A stretch of DNA of 64,000 bases from Tubiluchus corallicola (GCA_030141605.1 JAQGDQ010000036.1:1-64000), one strand, 5' to 3'. Positions 1-12,849 are shown, counted from the stretch's first letter. Numbers and translations: made by a program. The notes: generated from the sequence alone by a model not told the origin.

Positions 1-1353
1 AGACGGAGATGCAGAGCATCAAAATGTGAGTGCATGGAAATTAAGAATTGCTTACAGATTTACACAGCTCACCACAAACTTAAAAATAAATAAAATTTTT
101 ACATACAGAATTTATATATTTTTTCAATTCGAAGTACAAGAAAATTTGGTTCAGTTTCGGTCCAACGTAACGATTTAACTTGAAATTTTGTTCCGAATTC
201 AGTGCAGTAGCACGGTCAACATTACTGTCATTAGGCTTAAGTTTTCGGTTTGGTGTCACTCAAGTATAAAAAATCACTTTAAGATAAAATTACAAATAAA
301 AGAGACACATTTTAAGCGTATCTTACAGCATTTGCCATCCTTAACTGTTTTGGTTCAAAAGCTATCACATAGCACATCTTAAGTACCATCTGAACAAATT
401 GTAAAGGTGTCTGAGACAATTCTGTATTTCATTTGCGGTTGATGCAAGTAAGTTGTAAAATCATGTGGCAGGGTTTGTTCAATCATCGAACAAAGAGTTT
501 ATGAATATGATCAAGTAAATCAAAAGAATTTCCCAAATTGCAACATTACAATTAGAGAATGTAGTACAGTTTTTGCGTTACATTTGCGTTATATTATAGA
601 AAAATATAGCTGGTAGGCAAATTCTGCATAATCCATACTGCTATTTTATTTTTTTCTAAATGCTTAGGCGTAACACATTGGTTGTTTCTATACAGCGGAG
701 AAATTAGCTGAAACACCAAAATGTGGATGGTATAAATTTCATTCGAGTATAGACCGCTTTTGCAGATTTGATTGTTTTGCCTGTAAATTAGCATACCATG
801 TTTGGTTAGCAATTATCATTATAAATAAAACTGTAGTAAGATTTGTAGAGCTTGAAAATACTACAAAATTGAATAAATTTTGTGTATTTAGCATGTATTC
901 AAAAAAGGGCACAAACATTTAAAAAGTTGGACATTTTTACATAGTCATTAGAGAAATCCATATTTTTTCGTGCCTAGTTTCTGACTGGTTAAATTGGTAC
1001 TACATACCTGGTCACAAACTGTATAATCAACCAGCTCGTAGGTAGCTGTATATGAGACATAACAACAACTGTTAATGAAGTTAACATGCTTGATACAAAT
1101 TTATGTATTGTTCAGGCAGTTAGAAATTGCAATGTTATATTCTAAAATTTTGACAAAATCTTGCATAGTAATATGTTTATAGCAGTCTTATGGGTCGTAA
1201 GAATCTGTTAATATGACTAATATGACTAAAAGTTGAAATGTAACAGTTTCTTTATTTTGGTGGGCATCTTTTACATTTTGCAATGTATGTTATGTGAAAG
1301 CATGTGTTTGCCTAGTATTTGTCTGCAAATGATTATGAGCATGATTTGATTTT
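1..1353. repeat. Left arm of large inverted repeat around the F-box gene
   Basis: Read as reverse complement this stretch matches 8776-10127 almost base for base. Position 1 pairs with 10127 and position 1353 with 8776; I noticed a single 1-base indel (an extra A near position 90). Pairing stops where this arm goes on with CATGTATGG and the other arm goes into the polypyrimidine tract of a splice acceptor. The window begins inside or at the edge of this arm, so its true outer end may lie further left. No convincing gene is seen in it; the small open frames occur identically in both arms. Confidence 0.95.
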
Positions 1354-2198
1354 CATGTATGGAAAATGACATCCCGAAGACCATTGACCTCAAGGCAATT
1401 ATTCTGCAAAGAAATTTCGCAAATGTTTCTGTTCAACACTTTATTAATAATAAGCACAGTAATTCATAATAAGTTCTTACTGTGATTTCATTTAAACTAA
1501 TTTTAATCTCAGTCTGAATGATTTTAGCTGCTTTGCCAATTAGGTATCATTTACCTGTTGGAGTGTTTGTGTTTTTCAAGGCTCATGTTATATTGTTTAC
1601 ACGTTTTTCATTGCTGTACAGCGTGTTTTTTAATGTTTAAACACCGATTTTATTGGCCATTTACATTTTTATTCCTGTGAATGGTGTACACTATAGGTAG
1701 GGCCTCCGGTGCATTGCTCTACCGTGGGGGTGGGGTGGGTGGGGGGAGTGGGGGCTTTCTTTCCCCTGTTTGCTTTAGTTCCAGGTTACTTAGGAGGTAC
1801 AAAATATTTTAGTTCGTTTAGACGTTTACCATGGCCTACTCTCGGACAGAAAAAGATTCTTAAATTTGTTCGTAACTTTACGCAAGGATTAGACTTATCA
1901 TTAGAGTAGGTGCAAGTTTGTAAGTTGTGCGCAGTTTATATCAAATTAAACGGCTATAGCTGGTGTTTTCGTTGAGGAGGAAAAGATTGATAATAAAGAC
2001 TTGATGCACAGATCACTTTTTCGCAACAGATTAGAATTAAACCTTTCGAATGAAATGGCGCGTTCAGACGTAGTGAGTTCTCTCGCAGCTTGTTGCACAA
2101 CTTCTCCTAGTACATCCTACGATAGTACACAATTTTTTCACAGCACCCGTGACGATTACCTATCCCAACATATAATATATTTATAATTATTTCTCTGA

Positions 2199-2275
2199 CC
2201 CCCCTCTCTCTTTCGCCTTCCTCGCTATCCCTTCCTTGTCTCTCTCTTTCAATGCCTCTCCCAATATCTCTTTCT
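2199..2275. repeat. Pyrimidine-rich (CT) low-complexity run
   Basis: Nearly uninterrupted C/T sequence with CTCTCT blocks on the plus strand. Similar CT runs occur at 34384-34440 and 38398-38425. Confidence 0.75.
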
Positions 2276-4689
2276 AAAAGTTAATTTATTTGGAAGTAGA
2301 TGTTTCCTAATTATATACGAATAACTAAACCCGGGGGAAAGATCTAAAAAGCCGCAGAACTGTCAGAAAATAACATGCACACGCAGCAATGTTTCCGAAA
2401 TTTTCCATTACAATTTTATTATGACAATTTTCTATAACAATCTGATCACCACACCGATCGTTACTAAAAATAAAAAAGTATAAACCATGTGTAAGACAAC
2501 AAATCCAATGCTAAGAAGGCACTGCGCAATTGTAAGCTCTGTGCAAGCATGGCCATAGCTGAAATTCAAACCTTCACACAGTTAACACAAATAAACTTCT
2601 ACGAGATATGATATACATATAATCCTATATAAAATAAATAAATTTCACAAGAATTTTCTGCACAAAAAATTTTGGAGCATACTATTCAAAGCCTATAATT
2701 TACATATCATTAACTTCTTTGACTAGCAATAAATAGTACAGGATATTAAAATATATTATGTTAGTAGTACAACATATTTTACGTTTAGAACATTTTTTTA
2801 TGATTTTATTTATGCAAGCTATTATGCAAACTGCAACGAGAAATTGTAAAAAAGACTTTGAACGATGTTTACTACCAAAAACCTGCTCAGAATCATTAGC
2901 CAAGCAATTAACAAAAATAAAATAAGTGTCTGTAAACTAATGTTTCAAATCATTAACACAAAATAGTTCTTGGCGGCAAGCATTAGAACAATTAATTGAA
3001 ATCCAAACAAAAATCTTTTAAGTAATGCTTTGCAACATTTGCGCACTATCTTTAAATGAAAAAAGAAATATCGAAAAAAATCATTTAATAAGAATTTTGT
3101 GGATTTATATTGTACAATTAGTAATTAAGCACTGATTGTCCAACAAAGAAAAAATATCATTAATACACAACAATCAAAGCATCAAGCTAGCCAAAGATGT
3201 GTTGATATACAATTTCTAACAAAATAGAATACTGGCTTTTAAAGCAAAATTTAGGCAAACTGTAGACTGCAGTGGGTCAAATACAGAAAATTGAATAATG
3301 AAACTGCTTGTAGCACATTTGCAAGTAGGTCAGATGTCAAATCAGAACAATTTGTAGTGAACCAGTAAGCAAGAAAAAAAAAGTTATGATTATAACTTAT
3401 ACTTATAGTTGTAGTTTATAATAAATAAGAAAAGTGCCCAAGATCTGCAGAGAGAAAAATATTTATGATATTTATCATGTCACTTAAACTAACAGATTTA
3501 TCAGAATTAAATTCAACAGTGTCACTTACTGAAATGGTGTTGAAAGAAACTGGCTTTAGCATTATTGAAATCAAAACTATGGCCAGTTTCCTTAACTTGG
3601 TATTTCTTTTCAGGTGTTCAATTTTTAACAATGACACAATTATTACGAACGTCTTTTTTCCGGGGAATTTTTTACTCAATAGATCAATCCAACTAAATGG
3701 ATCTATACTTAAAAATCGTTACATTGTGTAAGTTTCTTCTAAATTATAAATGGATCATATGACCACAGCCAACAATATGCATACTAAATTTTTACGAAAA
3801 AAATGAATTTAATGACAACAGTAAACACTTCCTGCAATTTTTTATGGAAAGTATTAAAGAAATGAGCAAGTAGGGTGGGCCAGGCGCACTAGTGCTTCCA
3901 TTCCTAGTTTCAGCAGGCTGTATCTCGGACTATCTCCTTTTGCAGTTTTTGAGCTGGGACTACAATTTTTGGGTTGTGGCGAAAATAGATAATTACCATG
4001 TGAATCTGTCTAAGGCAATAACAGAATTCTGTAGTAATGAAATTAACTTGTCCCTAAAATGATGAACAATAATAGAATTTCTGATGCGGTAGGATGAGAG
4101 CATGGATTTTTATGCTGCAAAGGGATTGAAAACTGAACATGCACAATAGTATCACATTGAAGAAGGGTAGAGCTGCTATAATTGCTACAGTGATTTATGT
4201 AATAGCAACATTTGGAAACTGAAAGAATTAGCTTATACATGTAAATTTGGAAAAACAGCTGAGAGTATAATAGGAGTTAACAGAGGAATTACTATTTGGT
4301 GAAAATTCAAGAGACTGTTTCGGTGCAGCATAACTGATGGACGGATGTAGCTCCACCTTTTGGGCAGTGCCAAACTGACATATGACTCTGCTATTGAAAT
4401 AGCTACGAAACTGCTATGGAAATGGCTGATGTTGGTGTTTCCAGTAGTTCTGCAACACTAGTGCATCAACTTGGATCACTGACTCTAAAATATAACCGAG
4501 AAACAACACAAATTTCAATCATCCAAAAATAAGCAGAAATACCGTCTTTTTGGTGTGCTGTAAGAATGGACCAGATACCCACAAATTTTATTCAGCTGCA
4601 TGCCATTACTGTGAAAAATTACACATAGAGGCCATAATTTGTTATGCCAAACAAGGACCCAACAAGTAAAAATTCTAGACGTGTGAGGG

Positions 4690-4760
4690 CGAGTTAGAAT
4701 GGGGGCCCCATAATTTCATTAGCCTAAGGGCTTCCCAGGGTCATGGTCCGGCCCTGCACA
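4690..4760 (-). mobile_element. Possible hAT-like element end
   Basis: Read on the minus strand this begins GCAGGGCCGGACCATG and runs into a G/C-rich stretch with GGGGCCCCC. That resembles the ends of hAT-type non-autonomous elements (CAGGGCCGG...). I could not pair it with an opposite end, so this is a weak call. Confidence 0.3.
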
Positions 4761-4968
4761 TGGCAGATTTCATTTAACAGCCAGAGACAGGCCTGCTATA
4801 TGTTAACGCTGACATTCTTTGTAAAAATTTACGATTAATTAACGTGTCGCCATTAATTAACAGTGTCACCACAAAAAGACCCAACACTTGGTGCATGTAT
4901 TGGTGTACTTACATATTCAATTTCTTCTTTTTCTTCTTTGTCAGAATTTTATTAGTCATTTCAAACAA

Positions 4969-5196
4969 TTACCAAATCCGTCCCATTTTTACAATTCCTC
5001 TTGCTTGTAAATAGGCTAATTTCTCTCCTACATTCTCCAACATCGATATATATTCATTATTGACATTGTAACTGAAGGGTTCAGTATTAACTATTCGCTT
5101 GTTAAACGGACATGACTGCATATGGTCAGCCAGGTGTGGTGTGTCATTGAAGCCCCATCGAGAAATCGGTGTAAACGAATTACTGAAGAACCATCT
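4969..5196 (-). CDS. FBXO30: FBXO30/40-like gene, terminal coding exon
   Basis: 76 codons including the TAA stop at 4971-4969, too short to stand out as an ORF. The acceptor is TGTTTCAG before 5196, phase 0. The translation starts RWFFSNSFTPISRW and contains LADHMQSCPFNKR, which matches the conserved C-terminus of FBXO30/40 (the W-F-S...W.F.D...L.DH...C.FN pattern). This exon completes the domain left open by exon 1 across a 659-base intron. Confidence 0.85.
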   Translation of the reverse strand, partial: RWFFSNSFTPISRWGFNDTPHLADHMQSCPFNKRIVNTEPFSYNVNNEYISMLENVGEKLAYLQARGIVKMGRIW

Positions 5197-8100
5197 CTGA
5201 AACAGTACAATTTATCAAATTAGGAATAGAAAAGAAGTATTCTAGAAATTTGAGAGAAAGTGCATAGTATTCAATTTTAAATAACTGTCTATGAAACAAA
5301 CAGCATGATTTGCAATTTGTGCTTCAAGCAAAGTAACAGTACATTTTTCTTGTGCCTGTTCTGTAACATCTGTATATGGTTCTGGCTCTGAGTAAATAAG
5401 TTCTGGCTGCAAGATGTCAGTTTCCAGTTCTGAATAGCTCACAAATTCTCAACAGCTTGATTTTGCAACAAACAGATTGTTAAATTAAATTAAATGAACC
5501 ATGATTTCAATGGCTGCTTTATCTATTTAATCAGACTAAGCTTCTGCAGTAAAGTGATAAACGTATCGCAGAGATAATTAAACAATAATATGAGAACAGA
5601 TACTTAACCACAATTCGCAGGCATGAAAAAGCTTTATTTTCAGTTAAGAAGAAAATACTTCTAGACAAGTTTGATGAACTGTAATCTCAGTGGTTAAATT
5701 AACTGATTTTTAATATAAACTGTCGATTCATTAATTCTGGCTTACAGTTATATTCTAGTTTGTTTAAGCGTCCTTAAGTATAATTTAAGCAAAAAATTTA
5801 ACTGCTGATATGCCATTCAAACTAACATAATTTCCTAAAGTATAATAATTTGTACCTTATAAGCTATCTGCCAAGTGGATCTTGATGGATATTGTCGCTT
5901 TTCCCATTCCAAAATCACAATTCCTTTTTCCTCAAGCAAAGAAGAACTGACGTCTCGCATAAGTCGACTAACAAGTGCAAGGTTGCTGAGACTAAAACTA
6001 TCTAACAGGCGAGCGACATGGCAAATGAGTTCAAAGGGCAAATGTGAGAACTTATCATCGGAACTTAAATCATAATTCTGCTCTTCTAGTGTGTCATCTT
6101 CTACTGAGCTTTTTGAATAAGCATTAGCAGCACAGTGAAGTCCAGAAACACCAGAACCATCCAACAATTCAGGAGTTACTACAGGTTTCCATCCAAAACA
6201 TTCTATAGCTTCATCATAAATAACTTCTGCACCCTTATGGTTCGGGTAAAGCCTGCGCACAGAATGCATGCAGCCTTGAGATGACAGAGGGCAGCGCTGT
6301 TCTAACCAGCCATTTAATGCACTATGTATATCACCGTGTATGTTTCTATAGTGCCAAGGATACTGATCCCGCCGAAAAGCTTGCGAACAAAGAAAGGTGT
6401 ACATGGCTCTTGGTTTTGGCTGATATCGTGTTACAAATTCTATTGTTAAATCAAGTCCAAGTGATTCATTTCGCAACATTGGCGTAGGGGGTGGAGGTGG
6501 GGGTGGAGGTGGAATGAAGATTCCCTCTTCGCTTAGGTATTCTTCGGGAATTGGATGAATATCTGGGGGTGCAGACTTAGCTCGCAAGTTATACATTAGC
6601 TGATCCCGAGTCACCGATACAGAATCTCGTGGCAGTGAAACAGCTTTATCAGAAAGACTCTGTTTCTCATTAACAGTGCTTGATTCAGAAACCTCAGTAT
6701 CCTTCCCAGAACCAACAAGAACAACATGTTGCAATGCTCGACAATCTAAACAAGTATCTGACATTTCTTCTCCAGCTTCCTCTTCTGTAGGATTCTCAGA
6801 ATTTGCTGTAAATGAGTCATCTTTTGAGGATATGTCAAATCCAAATGATGGTGAAGCACCAACTGCAGATTCTGAAGACAAACGTGCAATATCAGGATCT
6901 TCACTTGCATTTTCCAGAAAAGCTCTCACAGCAAATGCATTTGAATTACCAACACCCTGATCAATACTTTCTGAACTCCTTTTATCTACACTTAGACTAG
7001 ATATTTGTTTATTCTGCCCTGTATTTTTTACAGAAACCCCTTTACTACCTTTTCTATCACAAAACTGAAGTGCTTTATCTGAATCAAATCCATTACTAAA
7101 ACCAATACCTTGCCCTGTATTTGAAGATTTTTCACTAGCACATAATGCTAAACCTTTTTCACAGCATTCTGCCAATTTGTCAGCTGTTATTGGCACTGCC
7201 CAACCATTAAAAGCATTGGCACTACAATCTGGACTGAAAGCTTTTTCATTTTTTTGATGCTCAGTTTTCGTTTTGTTTTGCGACAGAGTAAAGTTTAAGT
7301 TATTAATGCAAAGTTCTTCATTTGAATTTTCACTTATTTTTGCAGTTGCCTCTTGAACTTCAGCTTTAGATATTTCATGAATTTTATCCACAGTTTCCTT
7401 TTCGTTGGACGAAATGTCACATTTTTTAGAATATGTTTGGGAGACACAATTTGCAAAGCGTTGATCATGTTGCTCATCATATTTTTTAAGTTCTTGGCGC
7501 AGCCCTTCATTAATTTCTATTAATTCTTGCTGTAACTCTTCTTTTACTATCATAGAAGCTTTGAAACATGGCTCCCTCAATTTCTGAATGGCTGCAGACT
7601 CCATGTCTAGACCAGTATTCGGATCAATGATTTGTGGGTGTGATACTTGAAGACCTGTAATGGGGTCAATTGATTCATGAAAATAGTTACCATTTACTAT
7701 TCTAGCATGCTTTACAGGATCAGTGATAAGGGATGTGGCAGCTTCTTCAGCTTCTGAGAGACGACTGTCAGTATTTACCATGTTTGCTTCATTACTACTG
7801 TCTCGCAATTCATAAATTCCATCAATCATTTCAGACACATGTGTAATAATATCATGACATCGCATTCCAAGGCCATTACTACAACTCACTTCCTCTTTTT
7901 CACATCTTTCTTCATTCTTTCCATTGACATAATCATTCATTCCATCATTTGATTGATCATTGCATGTCATATGATATTCTCCAGTGGTTGCTAGCCTTTC
8001 TAAGTCCAGCACCATTAAGGGTCTTTCACTTTTACTTGATATTCCAACAGCCATACAGTTTTCTAGATTGTCCTGTTCAGCAACTTTACTTGACTTCAAC

Positions 8101-8729
8101 AACCGCTTACATACGCTACTAGATAGACCAGGTGGTACAGAATGTAAACCCCAAGGAGTCTCATACTCATCATCTGATACTGTTTTTGATGTTGGCATAG
8201 ATTCACCTGTAGAATCAGACTCAATCGAAACAGCTCGAACATGTGAGAGAGGCATTGCTGGAAATCGACGAGTAAGAGGAGTTGCCAGAGCCTTCCTTGT
8301 ACGTGAACTAACTTTCATTGCAGCATTCAAAACACGTTGATCTCTAAAGGCCAAAGCAACGTCCAACTGTCCTTCTCTGATGTTGGGATTGGTATGTCGA
8401 AAAGGCACGCTCTTCAGTCGTTCTTCCGTGTAAAGTGGCCAACGATTCCATTCCATTGTGCAGAATATCACACTTGCTGGACATGTTTCTAAGTGACTTC
8501 CTCTTTTCGATCGCTGTAGTACAAATGGGCAGCCATTAACTGCATTGATGCATGGTACTTTTTCATTCGGACACAACAGCTTGTGTTCAGATGACTTGCA
8601 AGCATGAAATCGTGCACCGCACAGTAATTCACAGTTAATTATGTGGCAAGTAATACCCTCTGCAAGGCGCTGGCTGCAGTTGTATGAGCGATAACATGTT
8701 GCACAGTGTGAATGGCTCGTTACTGTCAT
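4969..8729 (-). CDS. FBXO30: FBXO30/FBXO40-type F-box protein (two coding exons)
   Basis: Coding exons on the minus strand are 8729-5856 and 5196-4969, 1033 residues in all. In vertebrates FBXO30 and FBXO40 are substrate adaptors of SCF (SKP1-CUL1-F-box) ubiquitin ligases, studied mainly in muscle. Seen here: an N-terminal Cys/His-rich TRAF-type zinc finger (about residues 7-95, ending near a CTMEWNRWP motif diagnostic of this family); a long acidic Ser/Glu-rich middle with little recognisable order; a run of nine prolines near 740-748; the family's second conserved block (RYQPKPRAMYTF, HGDIHSALNGW, about 760-850); an F-box from about 894 (LPFELICHVARLL, LVSRLMRDV); and the family's C-terminal tail in exon 2. 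It is longer than the roughly 710-745-residue human paralogs, mostly in the middle. An acceptor at 8770 shows that a 5' UTR exon lies upstream, and the preceding intron enters the inverted-repeat arm. Invertebrates usually have one gene for both paralogs, so 30 versus 40 cannot be decided. Confidence 0.93.
5856..8729 (-). CDS. FBXO30: FBXO30/40-like gene, coding exon 1 (zinc finger through F-box)
   Basis: 958 codons from the ATG at 8729-8727. The open frame runs a few codons past 5856, but AAG|GTACAA is a good donor there and the conserved F-box tail resumes in phase 0 in the next exon. The frame is intact throughout. Confidence 0.9.
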
Positions 8730-8770
8730 TTTAGCATTTAGGCTATTAAATTTACAATTCCTCTTTCACC
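8730..8770 (-). other. 5' UTR piece and splice acceptor of the F-box gene
   Basis: On the minus strand TTTTTTCTAG precedes 8770, followed by 41 bases of leader and then the ATG. The polypyrimidine tract coincides with the inner end of the right inverted-repeat arm (8776), so the first intron, and perhaps the promoter, lie inside the arm. Confidence 0.7.
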
Positions 8771-8775
8771 TAGAA

Positions 8776-10127
8776 AAAATCAAATCATGCTCATAATCAT
8801 TTGCAGACAAATACTAGGCAAACACATGCTTTCACATAACATACATTGCAAAATGTAAAAGATGCCCACCAAAATAAAGAAACTGTTACATTTCAACTTT
8901 TAGTCATATTAGTCATATTAACAGATTCTTACGACCCATAAGACTGCTATAAACATATTACTATGCAAGATTTTGTCAAAATTTTAGAATATAACATTGC
9001 AATTTCTAACTGCCTGAACAATACATAAATTTGTATCAAGCATGTTAACTTCATTAACAGTTGTTGTTATGTCTCATATACAGCTACCTACGAGCTGGTT
9101 GATTATACAGTTTGTGACCAGGTATGTAGTACCAATTTAACCAGTCAGAAACTAGGCACGAAAAAATATGGATTTCTCTAATGACTATGTAAAAATGTCC
9201 AACTTTTTAAATGTTTGTGCCCTTTTTTGAATACATGCTAAATACACAAAATTTATTCAATTTTGTAGTATTTTCAAGCTCTACAAATCTTACTACAGTT
9301 TTATTTATAATGATAATTGCTAACCAAACATGGTATGCTAATTTACAGGCAAAACAATCAAATCTGCAAAAGCGGTCTATACTCGAATGAAATTTATACC
9401 ATCCACATTTTGGTGTTTCAGCTAATTTCTCCGCTGTATAGAAACAACCAATGTGTTACGCCTAAGCATTTAGAAAAAAATAAAATAGCAGTATGGATTA
9501 TGCAGAATTTGCCTACCAGCTATATTTTTCTATAATATAACGCAAATGTAACGCAAAAACTGTACTACATTCTCTAATTGTAATGTTGCAATTTGGGAAA
9601 TTCTTTTGATTTACTTGATCATATTCATAAACTCTTTGTTCGATGATTGAACAAACCCTGCCACATGATTTTACAACTTACTTGCATCAACCGCAAATGA
9701 AATACAGAATTGTCTCAGACACCTTTACAATTTGTTCAGATGGTACTTAAGATGTGCTATGTGATAGCTTTTGAACCAAAACAGTTAAGGATGGCAAATG
9801 CTGTAAGATACGCTTAAAATGTGTCTCTTTTATTTGTAATTTTATCTTAAAGTGATTTTTTATACTTGAGTGACACCAAACCGAAAACTTAAGCCTAATG
9901 ACAGTAATGTTGACCGTGCTACTGCACTGAATTCGGAACAAAATTTCAAGTTAAATCGTTACGTTGGACCGAAACTGAACCAAATTTTCTTGTACTTCGA
10001 ATTGAAAAAATATATAAATTCTGTATGTAAAAATTTTATTATTTTTAAGTTTGTGGTGAGCTGTGTAAATCTGTAAGCAATTCTTAATTTCCATGCACTC
10101 ACATTTTGATGCTCTGCATCTCCGTCT
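8776..10127. repeat. Right arm of large inverted repeat (upstream region of the F-box gene)
   Basis: Reverse complement of 1-1353 with one visible 1-base indel. It lies directly upstream of the F-box gene, so the duplicated sequence is the gene's 5' intron and possibly its promoter. After 10127 the sequence cannot be compared because the left copy starts at the window edge. Confidence 0.95.
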
Positions 10128-11107
10128 GTTTTTGGATAAAGTCGTAAAGCCGTAAGTTGCAATACGGGGTATTTTCCCCCCAAGCTGATTCAGTTTATTT
10201 TCGTTTTCTTGAAAAAATGCAAGGGCCATTATGATCTCTATGATCATTGGACGAGTACCAGTATCTATAGTCTATACCATTAAATCAGTACCATTGAATA
10301 TTATATAGTACCATCATTCAAAATCTTATGTGCATATACCAAAGAGAACACAATATATAGACATCCATTGCATCCATCATGGGATGAGGCATTTCCATTT
10401 CTTCTCTAAGCGTATTTGCAAAAAGCACCATGGCTCTTTACCACCAAATCGTCCTGTTGTTACTAATTTGTTTGTTTAGAAACGCTAAAAAGTTTGTTTA
10501 GAGATTGAGTGTATGATATAACCCGTTTTGGGTTCCTTACACAATGGCTACCAAAATTAAAACCACAAAATAGCCAAAATAATGGGGATAGCGGCAAAGG
10601 TGAGTTTAATTTACTTTAAAATGCGTGGACTATTTTTTATTTTACCTCGTATCGATGCTTTTATCAATTTTATTAAATTTTAATCTAAAATTGTCCTAGA
10701 TAACATTTGTTTGGAGGGGGAAGGGTGTCAAACTTAAGTGCTGCCCTAGGCACCACAAGCTCCAGCTACACCACTGATGTTTTATATTAGGCATTGCATC
10801 GAGAAAAATGACGAAAAACTCACATTCTAGTTGGCAGTTTTTAGTAACAATATCTTAACAGGAATTCAAAACCTGTTTAAAACTAGACTCTAAATAATGA
10901 TTACAAATCATTCAGTTTTCATGTTGGCTGTAAAAAGAGAAACTATGTCACCTGCTAAATGCCGATGCCAATTCTGTTTTCGTTTGTCGTTTACTGATAG
11001 TGCGTAGCCGGATGTATAGCCACATATATGTGCAGCGCGCATTATACTGGATGCGCACTAGCACTAACATGATAATACAACTTCTGTAAACACTTGTACA
11101 ATGTAAA
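10128..11107. other. Intergenic stretch, no gene recognised
   Basis: About 1 kb of AT-rich sequence. A repeat-like end may sit at 10770-10785, where the minus strand reads CAGTGGTGTAGCTGGAG, reminiscent of hAT-type termini. Nothing else is supported. Confidence 0.5.
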
Positions 11108-11395
11108 ATGCATAGCTGTAAAACACCAAAAACAGGATCTAATAAATGCAATAAGTTAAAATTTACACTCATGTTTTTCATTCATATTTTATTAAAAAAA
11201 CACTCTACAAACTGACAGATAAATACATCTCATTAAATACACGCATGCAGCGTATGAAGCTGTGAAAACATCTAATGTAGTATACATAACATGTCTACAT
11301 TGGCCTTTTCATTCTATCCATGATTTTGTGAACTCAGCTATTTGCATGGCTATAGATGTAAAACACCAAACAATAAGATCCAGTAAATGTAATAA
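11108..11395. repeat. Diverged repeat pair plus an old copy of the BBS4 3'-end unit
   Basis: 11108-11160 and 11345-11395 are diverged direct copies sharing TGTAAAACACCAAA and AATAA-rich sequence. Between them, about 11180-11265 resembles the polyadenylation-signal part of the 506-base units at 12349-13866 (shared CACTCTACAAA..GAC.GATAAATA and TACAC.CATG), but with many substitutions. Confidence 0.6.
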
Positions 11396-12348
11396 TTGGG
11401 ATTAACGCCGCAAAAAATTTTGGGATAAACCCATAGTGGCAATATCACACTATCTACACTACACCTCCCACATCAATCACATCTTACCACACTCACCACT
11501 ACACCATACATACCCACCACAACAACAACTTACAGTACACTCACTGTACCCACTACACCATACCATTCCACACCAAAGCCACCACATTACACAATGATAA
11601 TGATTATGATGATGACACCTGCAACATAAAAACACAAAAGAGTAAGAAACACAAAAACGTATTGTACAAAGTTGACACTGTGTGTTATGAAAAATACTAT
11701 TAGACCCATCTACCAATGAAAAATAATACACAAACATTCTAGATAGTTTTAGCTTACTGATTCTCAGATGGTAACAGATACAACTTACATTACAGAATCA
11801 ATAACACCATAGAGTGGCAGGTGATGACAATGCCTGGAATAGCTGCATAATTTTTAAACTCAAAGACAATGGGTGTTCCAACTAGCGTTGAAAAACGAAG
11901 TTGAAAAAGAACTTCGAAATACATCCTTCCCGTTTTGTCTAGTGAACATCTCTCCTAATGAAGCCCTAATATCTTGTAGACTGTTTCCGCCTCTTTCCGC
12001 AAATGTTTATATTTTGTCCCAACACTCCCAAACAGTTTTGAACAAATTTTTTTTCTGGAGGTATTTCGTGCAGTTTCCTGCAAAATTTGGGTGGATGGGT
12101 CCGGGAAAATGCCAGTTGCAGACAACATGGGCCTGCTGTACGCTAAAGATAAGAGGTGTAAGTTTTGCAAAAGGTTCTTTCCAGTAGACCCAATTCGAAA
12201 AATAAACCATAAATGAGAAGACACTGGATCAAAACCTTTTATTTGATGTAAGGATCGCTGATAATTATGGTGGCATCGTTGGAGCCACAGCCTCAAATCT
12301 TGTATATAAAAATTTAAAATACCATATACCAATGAAATTAATATGTAC
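11396..12348. other. Region downstream of the BBS4 3' repeats, no gene recognised
   Basis: Two open frames of 104 and 125 codons overlap on opposite strands (11873-12187 plus, 11955-12332 minus). Neither resembles a known family or has clear splice or leader context, so I call neither a gene. 11450-11600 is rich in CACCAC/ACACCA trinucleotides. Confidence 0.45.
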
Positions 12349-12521
12349 GATTTTCACTCAGTTGTCAGGATTTTTATTAAAAAGCACTCTACAAATGGAC
12401 GGATAATTATATCACATTAAATACACACACATGTAGAGTATGAAGCTGGGACAGAATTTTTACTTAAGCCTAAAATACATCATTTAAAGACACCAAATAT
12501 AGAAGCAATTACCAACATGAT

Positions 12522-12849
12522 TTATACATTTTCACTCGGTCCACAATTCCGCAAGCTCAGTAATCTTTGTGTGGCTACTTTTTGGCCAACAAATTGCTTC
12601 TCATTCGGGTCAAAATTAGGTGGATCAGGTGCTGAAGAAATCAATGCACCCGGGTAGGTGTCTGCCTGGTTGACCTGTGGTGGAGATCCATCCGATGTGT
12701 TAGAAATATCCCTAGGAGACTGCACTAACCCTTTAGGTGTCTTTAGCGGTGGAAGCTGTTGCTGCTTTGATAATTCTCCATGACAACTGCAGCTGGAGTT
12801 TGTTTATTAAAATCAGTGGTATTCCAAACTTGACTTTCACTGACTCGCG
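12522..12849 (-). pseudogene. Outermost partial copy of the BBS4 terminal exon
   Basis: It reads as the C-terminal BBS4 exon but lacks the acceptor and the first residues, and has the 1-base deletion near 12778 relative to the functional exon. It would lie in the 3' UTR or downstream of BBS4. Its end has NCGPSENV instead of the WTE-stop ending because of a second frame change near the end. Confidence 0.8.

Larger units (their letters stand above)
1354..4968. other. Loop sequence 3' of the F-box gene, no gene recognised
   Basis: About 3.6 kb between the left inverted arm and the F-box stop codon. It is AT-rich, with a short G-rich patch near 1727-1752 and a pyrimidine-rich run at 2199-2275. 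The open frames here are short and resemble no family I know. Part must be the 3' UTR of the minus-strand F-box gene, but I did not fix a polyadenylation site. Transposon-like ends may lie at 3870-3940 and 4690-4760. Confidence 0.6.

Noticed and set aside
188-382. 64-codon and 72-codon frames repeated in both inverted arms (188-382/9747-9941 and 594-812/9317-9535)
   Set aside because: They are identical only because the arms are identical. They lack any family features, and the right arm is upstream intron of the F-box gene.
5242-5442. 66-codon minus-strand frame inside the F-box intron that looks protein-like
   Set aside because: The conserved F-box tail joins directly from 5856 to 5196 in phase 0, as in the family. 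This frame has no good acceptor/donor pair and starts with GTG.
6676-6960. 94-codon and 118-codon plus-strand frames within the F-box exon
   Set aside because: Antisense shadows of the long coding exon on the minus strand.
11873-12332. Overlapping 104- and 125-codon frames on opposite strands
   Set aside because: No known family, no splice context, and overlapping frames on both strands suggest chance openness.
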